Shown piece after piece: positions 1 through 7,972 of a DNA stretch of 22,287 bases. The notes under the pieces were generated by a model. The model saw only the letters and a program-made list of their open reading frames with translations. It had not been told where the DNA came from and searched no databases. Source of the stretch: CAZXVW01 sp964644025 (GTDB lineage Bacteria; Acidobacteriota; Terriglobia; Bryobacterales; Bryobacteraceae); contig CAZXVW010000052.1 in the NCBI GenBank assembly GCA_964644025.1, positions 1 through 22,287 on the forward strand, written 5' to 3'. Both the position numbers and the translations under genes were made by a program. How positions within the stretch are numbered: position 1 is the first letter of the stretch; each line of letters opens with the position of its first letter.

Positions 1-210
1 GACCTTGGCCCGCGGCTCGATCTTGCCCGTGGCCACCACCGACCGTGCAATATCGCCCCGCTCCACTTTGGCCAGCCGTGAGGGGTCAATCGTGTGATTG
101 GGCTCCAGGGACGCCCGCACTCCGGCGCCGGCGGCCGCCAGGAGAATGATGATCGCGCCGATCCAGATCCACCGCCGGCGCTTCCTTCCGTTTTTCTCAT
201 TTCCTGCCAT
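1..210 (-). CDS. Efflux periplasmic adaptor (MacA/HlyD family), N-terminal fragment
   Basis: Partial gene running off the left edge; only the first 70 codons are present. The ATG is at 210-208. The protein opens with a basic stretch (KNGRKRRR), then one membrane anchor at about residues 14-30 (WIWIGAIIILLAAAGAG). Next comes the start of the periplasmic part, with VERGDIARSVVATGKIEP at about residues 49-66. That last motif is typical of the first beta strand of MacA/HlyD membrane-fusion proteins, which couple an inner-membrane ABC or RND pump to an outer-membrane channel. The partner pump genes would lie beyond the left edge, so the substrate cannot be named. It is separated from the his operon end by about 180 nt in the same direction and is probably a separate transcription unit. 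Family confidence is good; subfamily is uncertain. Confidence 0.75.
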   Translation of the reverse strand, partial: MAGNEKNGRKRRRWIWIGAIIILLAAAGAGVRASLEPNHTIDPSRLAKVERGDIARSVVATGKIEPRAKV

Positions 211-394
211 TTTCGATGCTCCGCTCGGAAGGCCGCCAACGTTCCGCCCGGCCGCCTTGCGGGGAGCCGGTTCCCGCTTTGCGTTGAGCGGCGCTCATCT
301 TCTACATACGAAAAACACGCCGATTCGTTCCAAGAGGCGCGTCAGGTGTTGAAGGGGAGGCGACTGTCGTCCGCCGCTTCCGCCGGCGTCTCTC

Positions 395-1321
395 TCAGCG
401 GCCGAAAGCCCGAATGGGATTCTCTCGCATGAGCATCGCCACCCATCCGGTTTCCAGGCGGGGCAGGAAATCCGTGTAAATAAAAGTGTAGCCGCGATAG
501 TTGCCGCCGCCGGGCTCGCCGACGTGGTACCATCCGGCGTCCTGGGAAATCAGCGTACGGCCGAGAAGGCCCTTACTTGCCATGAAGCGGACGCAGGCCA
601 GGTGCCAATCGGCCGATTTCGCCCGGATGCCGTCGAACTCAACCCAGGCGCCGGCGCGCGCGGCCTTCTCGTGAATGGAGTGGTCTTTCTCGTTCTGCGC
701 GTGGACCCAGACGAACCGGGAAAGGTCCACGTTTTCCGAGTCGATAATTTCCATCTCATCGAGCGCGGCGGCGCCGTCGCCGGTGTGAGCGGCAATCGTC
801 AGACCGGTCTCGCGGGAGGTAATGGCGGCGGCGCGAACCAGTTTGCGGTCCAGCGCGTCCAGCGGGCCTTTATTCACTCCAGTCTTGATGAAGCGCGGCT
901 TCACTCCGTCGACGCCGTCCTCGGCTTCTCGAATCCAGCGCCGGGCGAGCTGGGCGGCCGATTCCCGCCGGGCGAACGCCGGCACATACTTATGATTGGC
1001 GGCTCCGTAGATGCCCGTGTTGGTCCAGATCTCGATGCCGGCGGCATCAGCCAGCCGCTTCATCAGCACCGGATCGCGGCCGATGAACTGCGGCGTGCAT
1101 TCCTGCAGGCGGACGCAGCCCAGCCGCTGGACTTCGGTAAGCTTCGGCTTCGCCACGCGGAAGACCTCGTCCGGGTCATAGCGTCCCGGGCCGATCTTGT
1201 CGGCCCCGATGAAATCGACCATCACATGTTCATGGACCAGGATGGTCCCGGCTTCGTCGCCGGCGCGCGCCGGGCCGGTGGCTACGGCGGCGACGGCGGA
1301 AAGAAACTCACGGCGTCTCAT
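395..1321 (-). CDS. Tat-exported phosphotriesterase-family metallohydrolase
   Basis: 308 residues. The N-terminus RRREFLS followed by a hydrophobic stretch looks like a twin-arginine signal, suggesting a periplasmic enzyme. The rest fits the phosphotriesterase (PTE/PHP) branch of the amidohydrolase superfamily. H30 and H32 form the HxH metal motif (VHEHVMVDF), K146 (FIKTG) is the candidate carboxylated lysine, and H179 (AAHTGDG), H207 (WVHAQNEKD) and D261 (ISQDAGW) complete the binuclear site. In this family such a set supports hydrolysis of lactones or phosphoesters; the substrate cannot be read from sequence. The start is supported by a GAGGGGGG Shine-Dalgarno a few bases upstream, and the gene overlaps the 3' end of hisA by 14 nt, so it is probably translated from the his transcript. 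A role in histidine synthesis is not implied. Confidence 0.85.
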   Translation of the reverse strand: MRRREFLSAVAAVATGPARAGDEAGTILVHEHVMVDFIGADKIGPGRYDPDEVFRVAKPKLTEVQRLGCVRLQECTPQFIGRDPVLMKRLADAAGIEIWTNTGIYGAANHKYVPAFARRESAAQLARRWIREAEDGVDGVKPRFIKTGVNKGPLDALDRKLVRAAAITSRETGLTIAAHTGDGAAALDEMEIIDSENVDLSRFVWVHAQNEKDHSIHEKAARAGAWVEFDGIRAKSADWHLACVRFMASKGLLGRTLISQDAGWYHVGEPGGGNYRGYTFIYTDFLPRLETGWVAMLMRENPIRAFGR

Positions 1322-2039
1322 CAGTCCCCCCTCGTTGTTGTTGCCGGTTGAATGCCGCCAGTTCGGCGAGATCCAGCTTGCCCGTATAAATCGCCATGCC
1401 GAGGGCGCAATGGACCCCGAGCGAGCTGAGCTCCCGGATCTCCTTCATCGTAGTGATGCCCCCGGCAGCGGTGATTTCCAGCTCCGTCGCAGCCCGCAGG
1501 CGCCGGAACCAGTCCAGGTCCGTGCCTGCCATCAGGCCCTCTTTGTCAACATAGGTGCAAAGGAATCCGCCACAAAAAGGCTCCAGATGGCGGATGACGT
1601 CCTCCGCGGTGAACCGCGTAGCTTCCCGCCAGCCCTTAACGACGACCCGGCCGCCTTTGGAGTCGAGCGCCACCAGCAGCCGCTCGCGGCCGATAGCGTG
1701 ACCGAGATCTTCCAAGAAGCTGACGTTGGGTCCTTCCGGACCGAAGGCGGCCGTGCCCACGATGACCTTGCGGGCGCCTTGCTCGATGAGCCGCCGAGCC
1801 CGTTCCACGCTGCGCACCCCGCCCCCGACGCGCGCGGCCGTCCGCGCCGCCAGGAACCGGACCAGCTCATCGTTCGAGCCTTGGCCCATGGCCGCGTCCA
1901 GGTCGATCACCTGGATGACGGGGAAGCCGGCGAAACGCTCGAGCATCTTCCCCGGCGCTTCGCCTTCCAGGGCCTTTTCCCGGCCCTGGCGGAGCTGGAC
2001 GACCTTGCCGCCCATCAAGTCGATGCAGGGAATGATCAT
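1308..2039 (-). CDS. hisA: HisA, phosphoribosylformimino-AICAR-phosphate isomerase
   Basis: 243 residues, (beta/alpha)8 barrel. It isomerises ProFAR to PRFAR in histidine synthesis. The N-terminus MIIPCIDLMGGKVVQL is diagnostic; D7 (strand 1) and D126 (VALDSKGG, strand 5) match the catalytic aspartate pair, with T162 and the phosphate loops VGGGVRS and AAGGI also present. The residue after T162 is Tyr (CTYVDKEG) where most family members have Asp. The start is ambiguous. ATG at 2039 gives the canonical N-terminus, but a GGTGAGG Shine-Dalgarno (2066-2072) is better placed for an in-frame TTG at 2054, which would add five residues. It lies 86 nt downstream of hisF, the longest gap in the operon, and overlaps the downstream phosphotriesterase-like gene. 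Confidence 0.93.
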   Translation of the reverse strand: MIIPCIDLMGGKVVQLRQGREKALEGEAPGKMLERFAGFPVIQVIDLDAAMGQGSNDELVRFLAARTAARVGGGVRSVERARRLIEQGARKVIVGTAAFGPEGPNVSFLEDLGHAIGRERLLVALDSKGGRVVVKGWREATRFTAEDVIRHLEPFCGGFLCTYVDKEGLMAGTDLDWFRRLRAATELEITAAGGITTMKEIRELSSLGVHCALGMAIYTGKLDLAELAAFNRQQQRGGTDETP

Positions 2040-2125
2040 AAGCGGAAATTGCAACAGCAGCGCCGCCTCACCGGTTTCCGGACCTCAGCTCACTCCGGGC
2101 GCCGGTGCGGGAAAACGGGCCGCCG

Positions 2126-2896
2126 CTAGCCTCCCTCCAATGTTCTGACCGGGATACCATGTTTGTCCAGGTACTCCTTGAGGTCGCCGACCGTGTACGT
2201 ACCGTAATGAAAAATGGAGGCGGCAAGCGCCGCGTCCGCCTCGCCTTCGGTGAACACTTCCAGGAAGTCCTCGGGTTTGCCTGCGCCGCCGGAAGCGATC
2301 ACCGGAATCTTCGTCGCCCGGGAGACGGCCCGGGTCAGCGCGCAATCAAACCCAGTCTGGACCCCGTCGGTATCCATGGAGGTCAGCAGGATCTCGCCGG
2401 CGCCGAGCTGTTCACCCCGGCGCGCCCACTCGACCGCGTCAATGCCCTCATCATCCCGTCCGCCGCGCGTGAAGACATTCCACTTGCCCGGCGCGCGCCG
2501 CTTGGCGTCAATCGCCAGTACCGTCGCCTGCGCGCCGAACTCCCGGCTCAGTTCCGTAATCAGCTCCGGCCGCCGCACCGCGGCCGTGTTGATGCTGACC
2601 TTGTCGGCGCCGGCCATGAGGATCTTGCGGGCATCCTGGACCGACCGGATGCCGCCGCCCACCGTCAGCGGGATGAAGACACGCCGCGCCGTCCGCAGAA
2701 CCACATCAGCCATGATCTCGCGGTCATCGCTGGAAGCCGTGATATCAAGGAAGACGAGTTCATCGGCGCCCTGCTCGTTGTAGCGTTCGGCCAGCTCCAC
2801 CGGATCGCCCGCGTCGCGCAGGTTGACAAAGTGCACCCCCTTCACCACCCGGCCGGCGGTGACATCCAGGCACGGAATGATGCGCTTGGCTAACAT
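2126..2896 (-). CDS. hisF: HisF, imidazole glycerol phosphate synthase cyclase subunit
   Basis: 256 residues, full length for HisF. With HisH it forms IGP synthase. HisF uses ammonia delivered from HisH to convert PRFAR into imidazole glycerol phosphate and AICAR. Visible signatures are the N-terminus MLAKRIIPCLDVTAGRVVKG, catalytic D11 and D130 (LAIDAKRR), the phosphate-binding segments VGGGIRS (about 79-85) and ASGGAGKPEDF, and TSMDTDG. The ATG at 2896 is preceded by GGGGAA at reasonable spacing. It follows hisH by 42 nt containing a perfect hairpin. Here hisF precedes hisA, the reverse of the common H-A-F order. Confidence 0.96.
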   Translation of the reverse strand: MLAKRIIPCLDVTAGRVVKGVHFVNLRDAGDPVELAERYNEQGADELVFLDITASSDDREIMADVVLRTARRVFIPLTVGGGIRSVQDARKILMAGADKVSINTAAVRRPELITELSREFGAQATVLAIDAKRRAPGKWNVFTRGGRDDEGIDAVEWARRGEQLGAGEILLTSMDTDGVQTGFDCALTRAVSRATKIPVIASGGAGKPEDFLEVFTEGEADAALAASIFHYGTYTVGDLKEYLDKHGIPVRTLEGG

Positions 2897-2918
2897 GATT
2901 TTTCAATTCCCCAGTGCC

Positions 2919-2938
2919 GCCGGCTGACGCCAGCCGGC
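2919..2938 (-). repeat. Perfect hairpin between hisH and hisF
   Basis: On the minus strand GCCGGCTG, a GCGT tetraloop and CAGCCGGC form an 8-bp perfect stem. It begins immediately after the hisH stop codon. No U-tract follows, so it is not a standard intrinsic terminator. It could be an mRNA stability or processing element, or one copy of a genome-wide palindromic (REP-like) repeat. Confidence 0.7.
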
Positions 2939-3532
2939 TCACAGCTCCACAAAATTCTTCATGATCCTCAGGCCCACCGGGCCGGATTTCTCCGGGTGAA
3001 ACTGTACACCGAAAATATTCCCATATTCGAGCAGCGCCGTGTACGGGGCGCCGTAGGTGCACGTGGCCGCGGTGGCTTTCATCACCGGCGCATAATAGCT
3101 ATGGGCGAAGTAGACGTAGGGCTTGCCGTCCAGCCCGCGCAGCAGGCGGCACTCGCCGCGGCGCTCGAGTGTGTTCCAACCCATGTGCGGCACGCGCGCC
3201 TGGCGGCTGAAACGCACCACGGTCTCCTCGAACAGCCCGAACCCCTCCACTTCCGGCGCTTCCTCGCTGGCGCGAAACAGCGCGTGCAGTCCCAGGCAGA
3301 TGCCCAGAAACGGAACATCCGCCTGGATCTGCCGGCAAAAAGCGTCCCGCACGCCCAGCCGGTCGAGGGCGCGCATCATCTGGCCGAAATGTCCCACGCC
3401 GGGCAGGATGATCTTCTCCCCCCGCCGGATGCCCTCCGCGTCATCCACCACCGTGTGCGGCGCCCCGATCTCCTCGAGCGTGTTGGCGACCGACCGGAGG
3501 TTTCCGGCGCCGTAATCGAAGATGGCGATCAT
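2939..3532 (-). CDS. hisH: HisH, imidazole glycerol phosphate synthase glutaminase subunit
   Basis: 197 residues, a class I (triad) glutamine amidotransferase that hydrolyses glutamine and channels ammonia to HisF. The triad is visible as C79 (FLGICLGLH), H179 and E181 (VQFHPEKSG). The N-terminus MIAIFDYGAGNLRS and the LPGVGHFG loop (about 43-50) are typical. The open frame extends upstream to 3613, but the family start is the ATG at 3532, which overlaps the hisB stop as ATGA (4 nt). This points to translational coupling with hisB. Confidence 0.96.
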   Translation of the reverse strand: MIAIFDYGAGNLRSVANTLEEIGAPHTVVDDAEGIRRGEKIILPGVGHFGQMMRALDRLGVRDAFCRQIQADVPFLGICLGLHALFRASEEAPEVEGFGLFEETVVRFSRQARVPHMGWNTLERRGECRLLRGLDGKPYVYFAHSYYAPVMKATAATCTYGAPYTALLEYGNIFGVQFHPEKSGPVGLRIMKNFVEL

Positions 3533-4116
3533 AGCAACTCTTTCGTCGAGGGCAACTGGCCGCGGAGGCTCTTGTCCTTCGAGCAAGCGTACTTCATCGC
3601 CCGGGCGAAGCACTTGAAAATGGCCTCCAGCTTGTGGTGGCTGGAGCGGCCATAGAGCACCTTTGCGTGGAGATTGGCGCCCGCGTGAATGACAAAACCA
3701 TTGAAGAAGTCGGGCAGGAGTTCCGTTTCCAGATCGCCTACCCGGCGGGCGCGCACCCGGTCTTGGTAGACCAGCGCCGGCCGGCCGGACAAGTCCACCG
3801 CTACCACGGCCAGCGTCTCGTCCATCGGCATCACGAAGTAGCCGGCGCGGTTGATGCCCCGCCGGTCGCCCAGCGCTTTCGCAAATAACTGTCCCAGCAC
3901 AATCCCGACGTCTTCCACCGTGTGGTGCTGGTCGACATCCAGGTCCCCGGTGGCATGCAGGCGCAGATTGAAGCCGCCATGCCGGGCGAACAACTCGAGC
4001 ATGTGATCGAGGAACCGGATGCCGGTCGCGATGTCGTAGCTGCCGCGGCCCTCGATGCGAAGGCTCCCCCGGATCTGGGTTTCGCGGGTGATGCGTTCAA
4101 CGGAGCCGTTTCTCAT
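3529..4116 (-). CDS. hisB: HisB, imidazoleglycerol-phosphate dehydratase (monofunctional)
   Basis: 195 residues, the length of stand-alone IGPD without the N-terminal phosphatase found in enteric HisB. It dehydrates imidazole glycerol phosphate to imidazole acetol phosphate. The metal-binding repeats are clear: FLDHML (35-40), DQHHTVEDVG (62-71) and SSHHKLEAIFK (158-168), and the C-terminus reads LPSTKELL as is usual. The ATG at 4116 overlaps the stop of the upstream HAD gene as ATGA, with GGAGAA and AAAGGGCG just upstream. Confidence 0.97.
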   Translation of the reverse strand: MRNGSVERITRETQIRGSLRIEGRGSYDIATGIRFLDHMLELFARHGGFNLRLHATGDLDVDQHHTVEDVGIVLGQLFAKALGDRRGINRAGYFVMPMDETLAVVAVDLSGRPALVYQDRVRARRVGDLETELLPDFFNGFVIHAGANLHAKVLYGRSSHHKLEAIFKCFARAMKYACSKDKSLRGQLPSTKELL

Positions 4117-4808
4117 TTCTCCAGCGCCCTTTCCAGTTGATTGACGTTATCCAGGATGGCCATGGCGCCCTCGGCCCGGTACAGCGCCACCAGTTCTTCC
4201 CGGCGCGGGCTGGCCGGAGCGGCGATACCGAGGAACGGCACTCCGGCCGCACGGGCGCTGCGCGCGTCATCCACGGTGTCCCCCACGAAGTACAACGGCG
4301 CCCCCGGGTGCGCAGCCGCGATCTTGAGCAGCCCGTCCGGTGCGGGCTTTCCGTTTTCCAGGTCATCGGAGCAGACCACCGGCTGAAACTCCACGCCGCG
4401 GGCAAAGCGCCGCAGGGTGATGTCCATCTCCAGGCGGATGCGGCCGGTGAAAATCGCCAACTGGTAGCGGCGGCCGAGGCGTTCAAGCAGTCCCGGTGCG
4501 GGCAGCCACCGCTCGCGCTCGATCAGCCCGCCCTCGCCATCGCCGGCCGGACCGAGAAAGAATTTCTGGAACTGTTCGACAACCGTCTCATACGCCACCT
4601 CGACGCCCAGGTCGGCGGCGATCTGCTGCGCCAGCGCCCAGTCATTGTTCCAGCCGCCCTGGTTCTTGTACGTCTGGATGCTCGCCCGGGCGATCCTTTT
4701 TCCGGTGAAGTGCTCCACCGTGCGGCAGACAGCTTCCCGGTACGATTCGGTGACGTCCACCAGAACGCCGTCCACGTCGAAGACGACAATGGGACGCGGT
4801 CCGGCCAT
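4113..4808 (-). CDS. HAD-IA phosphatase inside the his operon, candidate histidinol-phosphatase
   Basis: 231 residues. All four haloacid-dehalogenase motifs are present: I, FDVDGVLVD with D11 and D13; II, FTGR with T121; III, K154 in ENGKPAPDG; IV, FVGDTVDDARSA with D177 and D181. The helical cap between motifs I and II (about 20-110, with QTYKNQGGWNNDW) places it in subfamily IA. The start is fixed by a strong GGAGGAGGTG site 5-6 nt upstream and by the 1-nt TGATG overlap with hisC; its stop overlaps hisB by 4 nt. No classical HisN is seen here. A phosphatase translationally coupled to hisC (whose product is histidinol phosphate) and hisB is therefore a good candidate for the histidinol-phosphate phosphatase step. 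Family assignment is firm; the substrate is inferred from context. Confidence 0.88.
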   Translation of the reverse strand: MAGPRPIVVFDVDGVLVDVTESYREAVCRTVEHFTGKRIARASIQTYKNQGGWNNDWALAQQIAADLGVEVAYETVVEQFQKFFLGPAGDGEGGLIERERWLPAPGLLERLGRRYQLAIFTGRIRLEMDITLRRFARGVEFQPVVCSDDLENGKPAPDGLLKIAAAHPGAPLYFVGDTVDDARSARAAGVPFLGIAAPASPRREELVALYRAEGAMAILDNVNQLERALEK

Positions 4809-5863
4809 CACCACACCTCCTCCAGCACCTCGAAAAACCGCTGCACCTGCTCCCGCGTGCCCGCCGTCACCCGCACGCAACCGGGCAACTCGTAGCTGCG
4901 ATCGCGCACCAGCACGCCCCGGCTTCGGAGGCGATCGCAGATTTCGGCCGCCCGCTCGCCGGCCCGGAACAAGACGAAGTTCGCCTGGCTCGGATAATAG
5001 CCGATGCCGAGCCGCTCGAAACCTTCGTACAGCATCTGGCGGGCAGCCAGCGCCTCCCGCACATAGCGGTCGATGTACTCGGTGTCCTCGACGGCGGCGA
5101 CCGCCGCCAGCGCGGCCAGCGCGTTCACGCTGTACGGCGACTGGGCCTTGCGCAAGTACGCCACGTTTTCCGCCCGCGAAAACAGGCACCCCAGCCGCAT
5201 CGCCGCCATTCCGTACACCTTGGAAAACGTCCGGCTGACAAACAGGTTCGGATACTCGTCGATCAGTCCGAGAGCCGTTACCCCGGAAAACTCATAGTAG
5301 GCTTCATCGATCAGAACGGCTGCCCCGCTTGCCCGGTCCAGCACCCGGCGGATCTGCTCCAGGCCAACCCCGGTGCCGGTCGGGTTATTCGGGTTGGCAA
5401 TGAGAACGGCGCGCGTCGACGGCCCGATGGCTTCCACGAGTTCTTCGAGCGGGAAAGCGAGGTTCTCGCGGCGGTAGTCGATCTCGCGGAGCGCCGCGCC
5501 GGCCACCTCCGCGTAGAAGCGGTACATGGCGTAGGAAGGACGCAGCAAGACCACCTCGTCCCCATCATCCACGTAGGTATTGACGAGCAACTGGATCGCC
5601 TCATCGGTTCCATTGGCGAGCAAGAGCTCATCCTCGTCCACGCCAAAGAAAGCGGCCAGGGTGCGCCGCGCCTCCTCGTACTCCGGGTAGACGGCGAGCG
5701 CGCCCGCGCTCAAACGCTGCTTGAGCAACTCGGCCACCCGCGGCGAGGCGCCCACGGTGTTTTCATTGAAATCCAGGCGCAACCTATCGGCCCGGCCCGA
5801 AGTGGGCGGTGAGTACGGCGCCATTTGAAGCACCGCCTTCCGCGGCTTGAGCGGTTCAGCCAC
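4808..5863 (-). CDS. hisC: HisC, histidinol-phosphate aminotransferase
   Basis: 351 residues, a fold-type I PLP enzyme that transfers an amino group from glutamate to imidazole acetol phosphate. Seen: LDFNEN (30-35), YPEYE (59-63), NGTDEAI (84-90), NPNNPTGTG (157-165), IDEAYYEF (185-192) and the PLP lysine K215 in TFSKVYGMAAMRLG, followed by the usual C-terminal small domain. The frame is open further upstream, but the best start is a GTG at 5863. It has an ideal GGAGG 9 nt upstream, inside the end of hisD, and gives an 8-nt overlap with the hisD stop. An internal ATG 13 codons later is the alternative. Confidence 0.95.
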   Translation of the reverse strand: MAEPLKPRKAVLQMAPYSPPTSGRADRLRLDFNENTVGASPRVAELLKQRLSAGALAVYPEYEEARRTLAAFFGVDEDELLLANGTDEAIQLLVNTYVDDGDEVVLLRPSYAMYRFYAEVAGAALREIDYRRENLAFPLEELVEAIGPSTRAVLIANPNNPTGTGVGLEQIRRVLDRASGAAVLIDEAYYEFSGVTALGLIDEYPNLFVSRTFSKVYGMAAMRLGCLFSRAENVAYLRKAQSPYSVNALAALAAVAAVEDTEYIDRYVREALAARQMLYEGFERLGIGYYPSQANFVLFRAGERAAEICDRLRSRGVLVRDRSYELPGCVRVTAGTREQVQRFFEVLEEVW

Positions 5864-7100
5864 GCTGGCGCACCTCCACACTGCGCGCGTGGGCTTCCAG
5901 GCCCTCGGCCCGGGCCAACGTGGTGATCGCGGGCGCCAGCCGGCGCAACGCCGCCGGGCTGACCTGCTGGGTGGCAATCACCTTGACGTAATCGGCCGCC
6001 GAAAGCCCTCCCCGCAGCCGGGCGGCCCCGGAAGTCGGCAGCACGTGGTTCGGCCCGGCGGCGTAATCGCCGGCGGCTTCGGGGCTGGTCGGTCCGATGA
6101 AAACGCTGCCGGCCTGGGTGACCCCCCGGAGCAGCCTGGCGTCCGGGATGCTCAGATGTTCCGGAGCAAAGCGATTCGAGATCTCGATCGCTTCCTCGAG
6201 ATCCCGCACCAGAATGATCGCTCCGTTCTTGCGGATCGAAACCCGGGCCACCTGCGCGGTAGGCAGGCCGGAAAGCTGGGTCTCGATTTCTTCGGCCACT
6301 GCCGCCGCCAGTTGCCGCGACGTGGTCAGCAGAATCGCCGAGGCGTCCACGTCGTGCTCGGCCTGCGCCAGCATATCCGCCGCCAGCCATTTCGGGTCGC
6401 CCTCGGCGGCGACGATCAGAATCTCGGTGGGCCCGGCGACGAAATCAATACCCACTTCGCCGGCCAGCAGCTTCTTGGCAGCCGCCACGTAGATGTTGCC
6501 CGGACCCACGATCCGGCATGCCTTGGGGACGGTTTTGGTCCCGAAAGCGAAGGCGGCGATGGCGTGCGCCCCGCCCATCTGAAAAACGCGCGAAACCTTC
6601 ACCATCGCGGCCGTGCCCAGAATCGCATCCGCCGGGCGCGGCGAGGCGACGAAAATATTCGGCACCCCGGCCACTTGCGCCGGAATTACCGTCATCAGCA
6701 GCGTCGACGGCAACGGATACCGGCCCGCGGGGATGTAGGCTGCCACTGTTTCCAGGGGCCGGACAATCTGTCCCGCCCTCAGACCCGGCGCGATCCTCCG
6801 GGACTTCGCCTCCGGCAACTGGAAGCGCGCGAAAGCCCGGATGTTTTTCGATGCCACGCGCACCGCCCGGCGGAAATCCGGCGCCAGGCGCCTGCGGGCC
6901 GCTGTGAGCTCGGCCTCCGGGACTTCGACGGTGGCGCGCTCCAGCCCGTCCAGACGGCGGGCATAGGCCAGCAGCGCCTTGTCGCCCCGCCGGCGCACCG
7001 CTTCCAGGATCGGCCGCACGGTTTCCTCGGCCTCGCTCATGCGGGCCGCGCGCCGCTTCAGAATTCGTCCCACCTGGCGGGACTCGACAATCCGGATCAT
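5856..7100 (-). CDS. hisD: HisD, histidinol dehydrogenase
   Basis: 414 residues. This zinc enzyme oxidises L-histidinol to histidine in two NAD-dependent steps, the last reactions of the pathway. The zinc ligands are recognisable as Q246 and H249 (LAQAEHDVDA), D346 (AGDYAAGPNHVLPT) and H404 (LEAHA). The catalytic pair is E314-H315 (RFAPEHLSI). AYIPAGRYPLPST (121-133) and VGPGNIYVAAAK (198-209) are further family signatures. It starts 2 nt after the hisG stop, without an obvious Shine-Dalgarno of its own, suggesting coupling; its end overlaps hisC. Confidence 0.96.
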   Translation of the reverse strand: MIRIVESRQVGRILKRRAARMSEAEETVRPILEAVRRRGDKALLAYARRLDGLERATVEVPEAELTAARRRLAPDFRRAVRVASKNIRAFARFQLPEAKSRRIAPGLRAGQIVRPLETVAAYIPAGRYPLPSTLLMTVIPAQVAGVPNIFVASPRPADAILGTAAMVKVSRVFQMGGAHAIAAFAFGTKTVPKACRIVGPGNIYVAAAKKLLAGEVGIDFVAGPTEILIVAAEGDPKWLAADMLAQAEHDVDASAILLTTSRQLAAAVAEEIETQLSGLPTAQVARVSIRKNGAIILVRDLEEAIEISNRFAPEHLSIPDARLLRGVTQAGSVFIGPTSPEAAGDYAAGPNHVLPTSGAARLRGGLSAADYVKVIATQQVSPAALRRLAPAITTLARAEGLEAHARSVEVRQRG

Positions 7101-7102
7101 GG

Positions 7103-7972
7103 CTACATCACAATCTTGTTCAGCGGGTACTCGACGATGTCCCGCGCGCCCGCTTCCTTCAGCCGGGGGATAATGGAGCGCACTGTCGACTCGTCAAGGA
7201 TCGTATTCACCGCCACCCAATTCTCGTCGCTGAGCTGCGAAATCGTCGGGTTCTTCATCGCCGGCAGCACCTGGAGAACTTTCTGGAGGTCTTCCTTTTC
7301 GACGTTGAGCATCAGGCCGACCTTGCCGAGCGCGCTGATGGCCCCGTCGAGCAGCATCCGGATGTCCTCGATCTTGCGCCGCTTCCACTCCTGCTGCCAG
7401 GCCTGCCGGTTGGCGATGAGCTGCGTGTTGGATTCCAGCACCGTGTCCACGATGCGAAGCTTGTTGGCCCGCAGCGAGGAGCCGGTTTCGGTGACCTCGA
7501 CGATGGCGTCGGCCAGCACCGGCGGCTTTACCTCCGTGGCGCCCCAACTGAACTCAACCTTCGCTTTGACTCCCTTTTCGGCGAGGTACCGCTTGGTAGC
7601 CCCCACCAGTTCCGTGGCGATGACCTTGCCCTCCAGATCCTTGACCGACTGGACCGGAGAAGCCTCGGGCACCGCCAACACCCATCGCACCTTGCCGAAG
7701 CTCTGCTTGGCGTAAATCAGGTCGGTGACCCTCACCACGTCGGCGTCGTTTTCCCGCACCCAGTCCAGGCCCGTCAGGCCGGCATCCAGCACGCCGTCCT
7801 CCACGTAACGGGCCATCTCCTGCGCCCGGATCAGCATGCATTCGACTTCCGGATCATCGATGGTGGGGAAATAAGAGCGGCTATGGATGCTGATGTGGAA
7901 CCCCGCGCGCCGGAACAGATCGACGGTCGCGTCCTGCAAGCTGCCCTTGGGAATGCCGAGCCGCAGAATCAT
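7103..7972 (-). CDS. hisG: HisG, ATP phosphoribosyltransferase (long form)
   Basis: 289 residues. It catalyses the first committed step, condensation of ATP with PRPP, and is normally feedback-inhibited by histidine. The N-terminus MILRLGIPKGSL, the ADAIVEVTETGSSLRANKL segment (154-172) and a C-terminal regulatory domain (about 212-289) identify the long hexameric form, which does not need HisZ. The open frame extends upstream, but the ATG at 7972 has an excellent GGAGGAAAGAC immediately before it and overlaps the hisI stop as ATGA. Confidence 0.96.
   Translation of the reverse strand: MILRLGIPKGSLQDATVDLFRRAGFHISIHSRSYFPTIDDPEVECMLIRAQEMARYVEDGVLDAGLTGLDWVRENDADVVRVTDLIYAKQSFGKVRWVLAVPEASPVQSVKDLEGKVIATELVGATKRYLAEKGVKAKVEFSWGATEVKPPVLADAIVEVTETGSSLRANKLRIVDTVLESNTQLIANRQAWQQEWKRRKIEDIRMLLDGAISALGKVGLMLNVEKEDLQKVLQVLPAMKNPTISQLSDENWVAVNTILDESTVRSIIPRLKEAGARDIVEYPLNKIVM

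Noticed and set aside
524..1351. 275-codon plus-strand frame
   Set aside because: Antisense to the phosphotriesterase-like gene; no domain, no ribosome site.
5847..7715. 622-codon open frame on the plus strand
   Set aside because: Antisense to hisD and hisG, which have clear family motifs; the translation has no recognisable domain.
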